Positions 35,201 through 44,106 of a DNA stretch of 64,000 bases are shown here, one piece after another (position 1 is the stretch's first letter; the number at the start of each line of letters is the position of its first letter). Source of the DNA: Rhodospirillales bacterium (GTDB taxonomy: Bacteria; Pseudomonadota; Alphaproteobacteria; Rhodospirillales; UBA2165); the NCBI GenBank assembly GCA_022823235.1, contig JAJDXO010000026.1, positions 192,807 through 256,806 on the forward strand, given 5' to 3'. Both the position numbers and the translations under genes were made by a program. The notes beneath the pieces were generated by a model. The model was given only the letters and a program-made list of their open reading frames with translations. It made no database searches and was not told where the DNA came from.

Positions 35201-38200
35201 GCCTTCGACACGGAGGTCTTCCCAACCGACCCGGCGTGGCTCGCCGACCATCGCGTGTTCGGGCGGCTGATCGCGCCGGGCGCGCTTTACGGCGCCATGG
35301 CCGCGGCGGCCTGCCGCGCCGGGGGCGACGACGCGGTTGTCGTCGAGGACTTCCGGATGCAGAGCGCCCTGGTCTTCGGCGGGGAGAGCGCCGGGGAAGA
35401 CCAGGCCGACGGCGACCCAGGCCGGCGTATGCAGGTCCTGCTCGATGCCGGCGGGGATGGCCCGTCGCGCCGGGTGCGCGTCCTCAGCAAGGGCGACGAC
35501 GACGAGGAATGGACGCTGCACGCGGAGGGGCAGGTTTCCAGCGGCGCCGACGGCCCGCCCCCGGCCGCGCCGCCGTTCGATGCCGACGGCCTGAAGGCTG
35601 GGCTCTCGCCGGTGGACCTGCCCGCCTACTACCGCGCCAAGGCGGACGTCGGGATCGATCTCGGCCCCGCCTTCCGCACCCTGACCGCGCTCTGGGCGCG
35701 GGACGGCGAGGCGCTCGGCGAGGTGGCGCTGCCCGCCGGGCAGGAACGGGACGCGCTCGACGTGCATCCGCTCGTGCTCGACGGCTGCTTTCAGATCATG
35801 GCGGCGGCGCGCGATCCGGACGGAACCGGGGACGGCACCACCTATCTGCCGTTCGCCTGGGAGCGGCTGTGGATCGGGGACGGGCTGCCGGACCGGCTGT
35901 TCTGCCACGTGACGATGCGGGAAAGCCCGCGCGATGCGGCGGCCGATACCGGGAGCGCCGGAACGCCGGAGGTTCACGCGGCGGACATGCGGCTCTACGC
36001 CGGGAGCGGGGAGCTTGTCGGCGAACTCGCCGGTTTCACCGTCAAACGCGCGACGCGCGCGGCGCTGCTCGCGGCCGTCGAAGGCGTCGAAGACCTGCTC
36101 TACGAAGTGGTATGGCGCGACTGCGCCCCGCCGCAGGGCATGCTGCCCGCCGACTTCCTGCCGAGCCCGTCGGCCGCCGCCGGCCGCTCGCATCCCTTCT
36201 CCAAGTATCTCGGCGACGAAGGGGTCGAGGTCGCGGCCGAAATCGACCTGCAAGGGGAAATGGAGCGTGTTTCGTGGTGCTACGCGCTGTCGGCCCTGGA
36301 AACCCTTGGCTGGGAGCGCCGGGCAGGCGCGGCCGCGGACCCGGAATCGCTGCGCGAGCGCCTCGAAATCCTGCCCGAGCACACGCATCTGCTCCGCCGG
36401 CTCCTGGAAATCCTGGCGCGTTCCGGCGTGGTGCGGGAGACGGACGACGGCTTCGCGGTAGCGGTTGGAACCGGCGACCCGTTGCCGGACGACATGCCGG
36501 GCGATGCCGGGGCGTTTCTGGCCGAGGTGACGGAGCGCTTCCCGCACGCGGCCAACGAGATCGGGCTGTTCCGGCGCTGCGCCGGCGCCCTGCCCGAGGT
36601 CCTCCGCGGCGAGGAGGACCCGCTGTCGCTGCTGTTCGGCGATGCGGAGCCGTCGGCCGGCGGCCTGTACCGGCTGGCGCCGGTCTGGCGGGCGGCGAAC
36701 CGGATGATCGGCGAGGTGGTTCGGACGCTCGTGGACGAGTTGCCGGACGGGCGGCGGCTGCGCGTGCTGGAGGTCGGCGCCGGCATCGGCTCGGCGACCG
36801 AATACATCCTGCCCGAGCTTCCGGCCGGGCGGTTCGACTATATGTACACCGATATCTCCGCCGGCTTTTTCGCCGATGCGGAGTCGCGCTTCAGCACGGA
36901 CGGCGCCTCGATCGACTACCGGATGCTGGATATCGAGAAAGACCCGCTGGACCAGGGCTTCGAGCCCCATGCCTACGACCTGGTCATCGCGGCCAACGTG
37001 CTGCACGCCACGTGCTATCTGGACGAGACGCTTGCCCACTGCCGGGCGCTCCTGGCGCCGTCGGGACTGCTGGTGGCGCTGGAGAACCAGCGCGGCCGGG
37101 GCTGGATGGATCTGATTTTCGGCCAGCTGGACGGATGGTGGCGCTTCGCCGACCGCTACCGCACGAACCACGCCCTCGCCGGGCCCGATGTGTGGCGCGA
37201 GGCGCTGGCCGACACGGGATATACCGAATCCGAGGTTCTCGGCGTGGACCGGTCGGAAGCGGCCGGCCTCCCGGATCGCGGAATCATCGTCGGCCAGGCT
37301 CCGGCGAAGATCGACCTGCCGGAGGGCATCTGGATTCTGGCCGCCGACCGGGGCGGCACGGCGGCGGCGCTGGCGGCGGAGTTGGCGGGACAAAACCAGC
37401 GGGTGGTGCTGGCCAGTGAGGATTCGGGGGTCGCGGACGGGGCAGCCGGAAGCGAGACCGGGGTCGTTGTGGCATCGGTCGAAATGGAGCGGCGCGAATC
37501 GTGGCAATCCCTGGTCGAAGGCCTGCCCCCGGATGTGCCCTTCGCCGGCGTCGTGCATCTCGTCGGGCAGGACGGCCACGGGGCCGGCGCGACGGCGGCG
37601 GACATGGCGGCGGACGCGAAACGGACGGCGGCAAGCGCGCTCGCACTCGTGCAGGGCATCGGGGACGCCGACGCCGTGCCCGAGAAGGGCCTGTGGTTCG
37701 TCACCCGCGGCGCGCAGGTGCTGGAACGGGAGCGGACCGGGCAACTGACGGGCGCCGCCCTCTGGGGCCTGGGCAGGGTGGTGCTGCGGGAAGCGCCCCA
37801 GCTGCAGGCGCGGATGCTCGATCTCGATCCCGGGGCCGCGGAACCGGAGACCGTGCTCGCCAACGAACTGCTGTTCCCCGATTCGGAAAGCCACATCGCG
37901 CATCGCGGGGAGCGGCGCCGGGCCGCCCGGCTGGTCCGGGCGGGCGACGGCGCGGCGCGTCTCGCCCTGCCGGAGGAGGCGGACTGGGTGCTGGCGCCGG
38001 ACGAGGGCGGCGCGATCGAGACGCTGCAGGTGCAGCCGCTGACGGCGCGAGCCCTGGAACCGAACGAAGTGCGTGTCGCGGTCGACGCCTGCGGACTGAA
38101 TTTCCTCGACGTGTTCCGGGCCATGGGCCTTGTCGAGGAGGGATTGCTCGGCGAGGAGTTCTGCGGCCGGATAATCGAAACCGGTCCGGACGTAGCCGCC

Positions 38201-41200
38201 GTCTCGGCGGGCGACCGGGTGGCCGGCTTCGCGTTCGGCACCTTCGGGCCGGAGGTCGTGACCCACGAGGATCTGGTCGCGCCCGCGCCGCCGGGCATGT
38301 CGGCGGCGGCGCTCGCCACGGTCCCCTCGGTGTTCGTGACCTGCGTGCTGTCCTACGAGCTTGCCGGGCTGAAGGCCGGAGACCGGGTGCTGATTCACGC
38401 CGGCGCGGGCGGCGTCGGGCTTGCCGCCATCCAGCTCGCCCGGGCGGCGGGTGCGGAGGTGTTCGCGACCGCGAGCGCGCCCAAGCAGGACTATCTCGGC
38501 GCGCTCGGAGTCGAGCATGTGTTCGACAGCCGCTCGACCGCGTTCGGCGGGGAAATCCTCGACGCGACGGACGGCGCCGGGGTCGACATCGTGCTGAACA
38601 GCCTGACCGGCGAGGGCTTTATCGAGGCGAGCCTGTCATGCCTCGCCGAGGGCGGCCGCTTCGTGGAGCTTGCCCGGCGCGACATCCTGAGCGAAGACGA
38701 AATGGCGGCGCTCCGGCCCGACGTCGCCTATTCCATCCTCGATCTCTACGTCCTGAAACAGCACGACCCGGCGCGGCCGGGCGCGGCCCTGAAAGACGTG
38801 CTGGCGCGCATGGCGACGGGCGAGCTTGCGCCGCTCAGGCACACCAGATGGCCGCTGGCCGAGACGAGCGCCGCGATGGGCTTCATGCGCGCGGCGCGGC
38901 ACATCGGCAAGATCGTGCTGACGGCGGCGCCCCTCAGGGCCGGACGGCTGCGGCAGGACGGAACCTATCTGGTGACGGGCGGCCTGGGCGGCATCGGCTG
39001 CGCGCTCGCCGAATGGCTTGCCGAGCGCGGCGCGGGAACGGTCGTGCTGAACGGCCGCCGGCCGCCCGACCCGGCGGCGGAAAAGGCGATCGGAGCGCTG
39101 CGCGCCCGCGGATTCAGGATCGAGGTCGAGATCGCGGACGTGACGGACGCGGCCGCGCTCGATGCCATGCTGGCGCGGATGGACGAGGCCCTGCCGCCGC
39201 TGGTCGGCGCGATTCACAGCGTCGGCGTGCTGTCGGACGCCGCCCTCGGTAACCAGAGCTGGGAGAGCTTCGAGACCGTGCTGTGGCCGAAGATGCTGGG
39301 GGCCTGGCATCTTCACCGGGCGACGATGGACCGCGATCTGGACATGTTCGTCCTGTTTTCGAGCGTCGCCGGTATTTTCGGCAATCCGGGACAGGCTAAC
39401 CATGCGTCGGCCAATGCCTTCCTCGATCAACTCGCCGCCCACCGGCGCGCGCTGGGCCTCCCCGGCCAGGCCATCGCCTGGGGCGCCTGGTCGGAACTGG
39501 GCGAGGCGGAGGAACAGCGCGAGCGGATTGCCGGGCGCCGGGAAGCAACCGGCACCGGATGGTTCACGCCGGAGCGGGGCTTCAAGGCGTTCGAGCGCCT
39601 GGTGCGCCAGGACGCGGCGAACGCGGCGGTGGCGGCGGTGGACTGGCCGGTCTTCGGAGACGCTCTCGGCGGCCGGCCGCCCTTCCTGGAGGATCTGCTC
39701 GCCGGCGCGGCGGACGAGGAGGACGGTTCGTCCTCGTCGGAAGACCTGCTCGCCCGGCTCGGCGCGACCCCTGCGGCGGGACGCGAGGACCTGCTGACAT
39801 CCTTCCTGCAGGGGGAGGTCCAGGCGGTGCTGAGGCTGCCCTCGGCCCCGGCGTCCACGGTCGGGTTCTTCGACCTGGGGATGGACTCCCTGATGGCGGT
39901 CGAACTGCGCAACCGCCTCAACCGCGCCTTTGCGGATACCTATGCCGCACCGAATACCCTGGTGTTCGACTACCCGACCATCGCCGATCTCGCACGGCAT
40001 CTGGTGGACGCGCTGGGCGAGCCCGAGGCAGCCCCTGAAGCAGACCCAGAGCCGGCGTCCGAGCCGGCCCCGCAGCCGCCGGCCCCGCAACCGGTCGAAG
40101 GGCGCCGGGACGACGGAATCGCCATCGTCGGCATGGCGTGCCGGTTCCCCGGCGCGCCGGACATCACGGCCTTCTGGCGCCAGCTCGAATCCGGCGGCGA
40201 TGCGGTGACAGACGGGCGGCAGGACAACGGCTCGTGGACCGGGGTCGCGGGCGACCCCGCGGCAGAGAGCGGCATCCGGGGGCGCGGCGGCTTCCTCGAA
40301 GGGATCGACCGTTTCGATGCCGGTTTCTTCGGCATGACGCCGATCGGCGCGCGGATGGCGGACCCGCAGCAGCGGCTTCTTCTGGAGACCAGCTGGCGGG
40401 CGCTTGAGGACGCGGGGATCGATCCCGAGGGCCTGAGGGGGAGCCGCACCGGGGTCTATGCGGGGATCGCGACCAGCGAATACCGCGATCTCATGACGGC
40501 GGCCGGCGACGGCCTCAACTATCTCGGCACCGCGAGCGGCATGGCGGTCGGCGGCGTCGCGTACAACCTGGGTCTCACGGGTCCCGCCATGCCGGTGATG
40601 GTCAACTGCGCGGCATCCCTGGTCACGGTGCAGCAGGCGGTCGCCGGCCTGCGGGACGGCGCGGTGGACCTGGCCCTGGTCGGCGGCGTGAATGCGGTCC
40701 TCTCGCCGGGGCTGACCACGGAGATGGCGGCGCTGGGGATGCTGTCGCAGCAGGGGCGCTGCAAGACCTTCGACGCCTCGGCGGACGGCTTCGTGCGCAG
40801 CGAGGGCTGCGGCATGGTCGTCCTGAAGCGGCTGGCGGAGGCCGAGGCCGACGGCGACCGCATCTGGGCGGTCATCAGGGGCGCGGCGGTCAACCAGAAC
40901 GGCGCGGCGGCGGGGCCGACGGTGCCGAACGGCCCGGCGCAGGAGCGGGTGATCGAAGACGCGCTGGCGCAAGCGGGCGTTCAGCCGTCTGACGTCGATT
41001 ACCTGGAGGCGCACGGCGCGGGCTCGGAACTCGGCGACCCCATCGAGGTGCAGGCCGCGGCGGCGGTCTACGGCAGGGCGCGGGACGGCGAACGGCCGCT
41101 GCTCATCGGTTCGGTCAAAACCAATGTCGGCCATCTGGAATCGGCGGCCGGGGTCGCCGCGCTGATCAAGGTCGTCCTGGCCATGCGCCACGGCCTGATC

Positions 41201-42583
41201 CCGAAACACCTGCATTTCCGCGACCCCAGCCCGCATCTGGACTGGGACCGGCTGCCGGTGCGCGTCGTGTCGGAGGCGACGGACTGGCCGTCCGCGCCGG
41301 ACCGGCTGCCGCTCGCCGGAGTCAGCGCCTTCGGGATATCAGGCACCAACGCCCATGTCGTCGTGGAGGGCTACGGCAATCCGGGCGACGGGCCGCCCGA
41401 CCCGGAGGGCGTCCCGCTGCCGGTCGCCGCCGCGGAACAGCCGCAGCCGGACGAGGGCCTTGCCGCCCGCGGAACGCGGCTTCTGCCGCTCTCCGGCAAA
41501 TCCGCGCCCTCCCTTCGGAAGCTGGCGGAGCGGTATCTCGCATGGCTCGACGAGCGGGAATCGGCGCTTGCGGCGGACGGCGCGGCGTCCGGTGCTGCCC
41601 TCTCGGACATGGCATGGACCGCCGGTATTGGGCGAAGCCACTTCAATCATCGCGCGGCCGTGCCATTCGAGGATTGCGACTCGCTTCGCGATGGATTGCG
41701 GGCGCTGGCGGCGGCGGACGGCGATTCCGGACCCGTGACGCCGTCGACGGTCGCCTTCGCCTACGCCGGCCCCGGTAACGGCCGAACCGGGATGGCCGAA
41801 GCACTGTATGCGAGCGAGCCGGCCGTGCGGACGGTTCTCGACCGTTGCGAGGAGGTTTTCGGCGAAATACGGGGCGCCTCGCTGCTGGACAACCTGTTCG
41901 GGCGGCAGGGTTCCGCGGGAGACCCGGACGATCCGCAGTGGACGCGGCCGGCGGCCTACGCGGTCGAATGCGCGCTCACCCAGCTGTGGTCGAGCGTCGG
42001 CGTGCGGCCGGGGGCGGCGCTCGGGCTCGGAACGGGGGCGCTTGCGGCCGCCCAGGCCGCCGGCGTGTTCAGCCTGGAGGACGGCCTGCGCCTGGCCGCG
42101 ACCCTGGATGATCCCGGCGCGGCGCCGGTCGAAATCGCGCCGGGCGCACCGGCGTTGACGCTGGTCGACGCCGTCTCGGGGCTCGCCGTATCGCCCGACG
42201 ATGCCGGGGACGCGGCCTATTGGCGCCGGCAGGCGGCGGAAGGGCCGGAATCCGTCGAGGGCTGCGCCGCAACACTGGCCGCGGCGGGCATCGGCGCGGT
42301 TATCGAGATCGGTCCGGCGACGGCGTTGGCGGCGAAGCTGACCGCGGCGTGGCCGGATACGGCCGGGAATGCCGCCGCTCCGGCCGTCCTGCCGAGCCTA
42401 GGACGCCCAACCGATGGCGGGGCGACGCCCGAGGCAGGGCCGAACGGCGGCTTCGCGGACGCGGTCGCCGGGGCCTACGAGGCGGGGCTCGCGGTGTCCT
42501 TCGCGGGGCTCTTCGCCGGTGAAACCCGCCGCCGGGTGTCGCTGCCGGACTATCCGTTCGAACGCACCCGTCACTGGATCTGA
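32234..42583 (+). CDS. reducing type I polyketide synthase, KS-AT-DH-MT-ER-KR-ACP-KS-AT(degenerate)
   Basis: The 3449-residue synthase starts at MMDQD after GGAACGGAGAAG. Domains: KS1 about 31-460 (C207 in DTACSSS; HGTGT, NIGHLE intact); AT1 about 520-900 (GHSLG, S692; PAYH motif, closest to malonyl-type HAFH); DH about 970-1260 (H1006, D1183); C-methyltransferase about 1320-1690 (EVGAGIG, E1513); ER about 1930-2245 (HAGAGGVG from H2055); KR about 2240-2420 (TGGLGGIG; active-site Tyr replaced by H2390 in GQANHASAN); ACP about 2490-2580 (S2552 in GMDSL). A second module follows: KS2 from about 2628 (C2792 in VNCAAS, HGAGS) and an AT-like region whose GHSLG is GLGTG (Gly3266 at the Ser position) and whose middle is shortened. 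It ends without KR or ACP. Confidence 0.9.
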   Translation: MMDQDVSRETSGAPLIEADEGEGGPAGRGEPIAIVGMACRFPGAPDISAFWRLLEEGGNAVQEGVPGSGAGRVGQLFPDDTGQIQACRFGAYLEEIDQFDAAFFRISPVEARLLDPQQRLVLETSWRALEDAGIDPDLLKESRTGVYAGISNNDYRGLILEAGENAGPAEPAASLYAVTGTSLNTAIGRVAFALGLGGPAMAVDTACSSSLVATHQAVSGLQRGDADLALAGGVNIILSGRLLEYRANAGMLSPDGQCKTFDASANGYVRGEGCGILVLKRLADAEADGDRIWAVIRGTALNQDGASPGLTVPNGAAQERVIAAALERAGVRASDIDYLEAHGTGTEVGDPIEIDATAAVYGHGRDADCPLLIGSVKTNIGHLESAAGSAGLIKTVLAINRGLIPRHLHFNNPNPAMDWERLPLQVTTEPTPWPAGADRPPLAGVSGFGWSGTNAHIVLEGYPSPDGAQPAADGDRWIAGAPKPVAVSLPVPAPSPPPEDGPGPRTTRLLPLSAKTGAALRDAANGYLEWLDRQDAALAGDGAASGDLLSDMAWTAGVGRSHFGHRTGVAFRDAESLREGLRAIAGADERPASRNAATVAFVFTGQASQWPGMGAALYDSEPAVRAVLDRCDALIGEERGASLLDVMFGRPGAAGDLDDPQWKQPAIYALECALTALWSSLGIRPDAVLGHSLGEIAAAHAAGVFDLEDGLRLAAVRGALVGALPGEGAMAAVFAPPDRVAEALEEHNAAAPGIGLCIAADNGAHQAISGPAEDIAAIAERLEAAGIRVARLRRSPAYHSAMIEPVLDDLEAALSQLEFAPPSLPFVSNLTGRTVGAGEALDAAYWRRQMRAPVAFRACVETLAELGVDAVVEIGPHAVLGPMVSLAWPDAGGAAEPAVVSSLQRPATGEEPPAPGSGGGFVEAVAGAYEAGLPLCFDGLFAGEARRRIALPVYPFQRERYWVEAPKRRRQASGHPLLGSRHESASGEIAFDTEVFPTDPAWLADHRVFGRLIAPGALYGAMAAAACRAGGDDAVVVEDFRMQSALVFGGESAGEDQADGDPGRRMQVLLDAGGDGPSRRVRVLSKGDDDEEWTLHAEGQVSSGADGPPPAAPPFDADGLKAGLSPVDLPAYYRAKADVGIDLGPAFRTLTALWARDGEALGEVALPAGQERDALDVHPLVLDGCFQIMAAARDPDGTGDGTTYLPFAWERLWIGDGLPDRLFCHVTMRESPRDAAADTGSAGTPEVHAADMRLYAGSGELVGELAGFTVKRATRAALLAAVEGVEDLLYEVVWRDCAPPQGMLPADFLPSPSAAAGRSHPFSKYLGDEGVEVAAEIDLQGEMERVSWCYALSALETLGWERRAGAAADPESLRERLEILPEHTHLLRRLLEILARSGVVRETDDGFAVAVGTGDPLPDDMPGDAGAFLAEVTERFPHAANEIGLFRRCAGALPEVLRGEEDPLSLLFGDAEPSAGGLYRLAPVWRAANRMIGEVVRTLVDELPDGRRLRVLEVGAGIGSATEYILPELPAGRFDYMYTDISAGFFADAESRFSTDGASIDYRMLDIEKDPLDQGFEPHAYDLVIAANVLHATCYLDETLAHCRALLAPSGLLVALENQRGRGWMDLIFGQLDGWWRFADRYRTNHALAGPDVWREALADTGYTESEVLGVDRSEAAGLPDRGIIVGQAPAKIDLPEGIWILAADRGGTAAALAAELAGQNQRVVLASEDSGVADGAAGSETGVVVASVEMERRESWQSLVEGLPPDVPFAGVVHLVGQDGHGAGATAADMAADAKRTAASALALVQGIGDADAVPEKGLWFVTRGAQVLERERTGQLTGAALWGLGRVVLREAPQLQARMLDLDPGAAEPETVLANELLFPDSESHIAHRGERRRAARLVRAGDGAARLALPEEADWVLAPDEGGAIETLQVQPLTARALEPNEVRVAVDACGLNFLDVFRAMGLVEEGLLGEEFCGRIIETGPDVAAVSAGDRVAGFAFGTFGPEVVTHEDLVAPAPPGMSAAALATVPSVFVTCVLSYELAGLKAGDRVLIHAGAGGVGLAAIQLARAAGAEVFATASAPKQDYLGALGVEHVFDSRSTAFGGEILDATDGAGVDIVLNSLTGEGFIEASLSCLAEGGRFVELARRDILSEDEMAALRPDVAYSILDLYVLKQHDPARPGAALKDVLARMATGELAPLRHTRWPLAETSAAMGFMRAARHIGKIVLTAAPLRAGRLRQDGTYLVTGGLGGIGCALAEWLAERGAGTVVLNGRRPPDPAAEKAIGALRARGFRIEVEIADVTDAAALDAMLARMDEALPPLVGAIHSVGVLSDAALGNQSWESFETVLWPKMLGAWHLHRATMDRDLDMFVLFSSVAGIFGNPGQANHASANAFLDQLAAHRRALGLPGQAIAWGAWSELGEAEEQRERIAGRREATGTGWFTPERGFKAFERLVRQDAANAAVAAVDWPVFGDALGGRPPFLEDLLAGAADEEDGSSSSEDLLARLGATPAAGREDLLTSFLQGEVQAVLRLPSAPASTVGFFDLGMDSLMAVELRNRLNRAFADTYAAPNTLVFDYPTIADLARHLVDALGEPEAAPEADPEPASEPAPQPPAPQPVEGRRDDGIAIVGMACRFPGAPDITAFWRQLESGGDAVTDGRQDNGSWTGVAGDPAAESGIRGRGGFLEGIDRFDAGFFGMTPIGARMADPQQRLLLETSWRALEDAGIDPEGLRGSRTGVYAGIATSEYRDLMTAAGDGLNYLGTASGMAVGGVAYNLGLTGPAMPVMVNCAASLVTVQQAVAGLRDGAVDLALVGGVNAVLSPGLTTEMAALGMLSQQGRCKTFDASADGFVRSEGCGMVVLKRLAEAEADGDRIWAVIRGAAVNQNGAAAGPTVPNGPAQERVIEDALAQAGVQPSDVDYLEAHGAGSELGDPIEVQAAAAVYGRARDGERPLLIGSVKTNVGHLESAAGVAALIKVVLAMRHGLIPKHLHFRDPSPHLDWDRLPVRVVSEATDWPSAPDRLPLAGVSAFGISGTNAHVVVEGYGNPGDGPPDPEGVPLPVAAAEQPQPDEGLAARGTRLLPLSGKSAPSLRKLAERYLAWLDERESALAADGAASGAALSDMAWTAGIGRSHFNHRAAVPFEDCDSLRDGLRALAAADGDSGPVTPSTVAFAYAGPGNGRTGMAEALYASEPAVRTVLDRCEEVFGEIRGASLLDNLFGRQGSAGDPDDPQWTRPAAYAVECALTQLWSSVGVRPGAALGLGTGALAAAQAAGVFSLEDGLRLAATLDDPGAAPVEIAPGAPALTLVDAVSGLAVSPDDAGDAAYWRRQAAEGPESVEGCAATLAAAGIGAVIEIGPATALAAKLTAAWPDTAGNAAAPAVLPSLGRPTDGGATPEAGPNGGFADAVAGAYEAGLAVSFAGLFAGETRRRVSLPDYPFERTRHWI

Positions 42584-42611
42584 TCCGCGAACGGCCGGAC
42601 GCGGCGCTGGC

Positions 42612-43511
42612 CTAGAACAGGTCGCTGCGGTCGAGAAATTCGCGGAGGGCAGCCGCACATTCCTCCGGCTTTTCGAGTTGGAGAAGGTGCGTCGCCTCGG
42701 GAATGAAATCGTAGTCCACCTTCAGGACTTCACTGAATTCGAAGCTCGGCAGGTACGACCAGGGCATCGTCGGATCGGCGCCGATGACCTTGATCGGACA
42801 GGTAAGCAGATCCAGATCGATGAGGGGAAAGAAACTCCGTGCATAGTGCGCGAGTTGCGCTTCGAATTCGCGCGGGCATCGAAGCTCGTACCCCTCCCCG
42901 TTCGGCGTTTCCCGGAGTATGGTCCGCGCCATGAGTTCCCGGACGCCGGGAACGACTTGCTTGAAGGCCGGGACGTGGTGAAGAAATTCGGCGAATTCCT
43001 CTCTCGTCCCGAACCGATGCCCCCGCCGCCGGATCCGGTCGGCCCCCTCTTCGGAGGCCGCATGAAGCTCGGCCAGACTGGCGCCGGGCTTGCACAGAGG
43101 CGGGTCGAACAGGACCAGCGCGGCATAGGGCTCCGAGAACGACATGAGCGGGATGATCGTGGACAGGGAATGAAAGACGCCGACCGTCGACTTGTTCCCG
43201 TAGACCTTGCCGATCGTCTCGAGCATCAGGTCGTGATCGTGAATCAGGGTCGGAAAATTGTGGTTGCTGGAACTGCCGACGCTGTTCCAGCCATGGTTTC
43301 TGATGTCGTAGACGATCAACTCATAATCGTCCGCGAGCAAGGACCAGAAGGGATAGTAGAGATCGACCGCAAGGCCGTTGCCGTGGCTCAGAACCAGCCG
43401 CGGGCCCGACGGGTTGCCATGCTGCCGCAGGGCGGTGACGGTGCCGTCGACGAGAGTTACGTCGTATACCGAAAGCGGCTCGGGAATTTCCCACACGACT
43501 TCTGCTGTCAT
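42612..43511 (-). CDS. alpha/beta hydrolase (thioesterase/esterase-like)
   Basis: The 299-residue hydrolase has an oxyanion-type loop LVLSHGNGLAVDLYYPFWSL, VYDIRNHGWNS, a nucleophile elbow GVFHSLS (Ser in place of the usual GxSxG pattern), an acid strand region CPIKVIGADPTMPW and the terminal catalytic His in PEATHLLQLEKPEECA. I prefer the ATG at 43511; a GTG ten codons earlier sits directly against its own AAGGAG. It converges on the PKS gene with 28 bases between stops and could release or edit the polyketide. Role inferred from position. Confidence 0.8.
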   Translation of the reverse strand: MTAEVVWEIPEPLSVYDVTLVDGTVTALRQHGNPSGPRLVLSHGNGLAVDLYYPFWSLLADDYELIVYDIRNHGWNSVGSSSNHNFPTLIHDHDLMLETIGKVYGNKSTVGVFHSLSTIIPLMSFSEPYAALVLFDPPLCKPGASLAELHAASEEGADRIRRRGHRFGTREEFAEFLHHVPAFKQVVPGVRELMARTILRETPNGEGYELRCPREFEAQLAHYARSFFPLIDLDLLTCPIKVIGADPTMPWSYLPSFEFSEVLKVDYDFIPEATHLLQLEKPEECAAALREFLDRSDLF

Positions 43512-43663
43512 GGCGGAAAGGCCGGTTTCCCCGGGGGTCACTCCTTATTCGGGAGTGGAAACCGGCGGTATCGAACGCCGTCCCGCGCGGGAAACCCGGC
43601 CGCCTCCATTTACTCGCCGTCAGGGGAAAATCACGACAAATTCCCCCGACCGGCGGGGCGCTG

Positions 43664-43894
43664 TCAGCCTGCGTTCGCGCCGATATGGTCCGTAAGCAGA
43701 CGCAGGGTCTTGAACTGCAGGCATTCCTCGGCCTGCAGCCCGAGGCTGAACTCGCCGTTGACCTCCTTGAAGAACGCGACCGCATCCACCGAGGACACCC
43801 CGGCATCGGCCAGCTGGGCGTCTAAATCCGGATCGGGACCGAGACCCAGATGCTGAGTGGCAAGTTCTTTGATACGATTTTCTGTAGATGACAT
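43664..43894 (-). CDS. free-standing acyl carrier protein
   Basis: The 76-residue protein starts MSSTENRIKELATQHLGLGP after a good GAAGGAAG ribosome site. The phosphopantetheine attachment region reads DAGVSSVDAVAFFKEV, with serine at the modified position of the usual DSL motif. Helix patterns and the LQFKTLRLLTDHI end fit ACPs. The PKS lacks an ACP after its second KS, so this discrete ACP is the natural candidate to act in trans. It would be activated by the Sfp-type transferase encoded just upstream on the same strand. Confidence 0.8.
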   Translation of the reverse strand: MSSTENRIKELATQHLGLGPDPDLDAQLADAGVSSVDAVAFFKEVNGEFSLGLQAEECLQFKTLRLLTDHIGANAG

Positions 43895-44106
43895 GGGTAT
43901 TTCTTCCTTCGGTGACGTATTGGCCGGTCGGCACGGAAAGCGCCGCATCGAGCCGGGTGGAAAAACGGGACGCAAATCCCAGGACATAAGCGGGGCCGGG
44001 CCCCGCAACAATCAAGTGACAAAATTATGGTGCAGCAATCCGACCATGGCAAGCCCGTTTGCCGGGTGCGCCGGGTCCGCCGGTTCAACCGGAGTTCAAG
44101 GTAATT

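Noticed and set aside
32858..38518. Open frame of about 1886 codons on the minus strand inside the PKS gene
   Set aside because: It is antisense to clear PKS domains, its translation is Arg/Gly/Asp-rich with no motifs, and such frames are common in GC-rich coding DNA.
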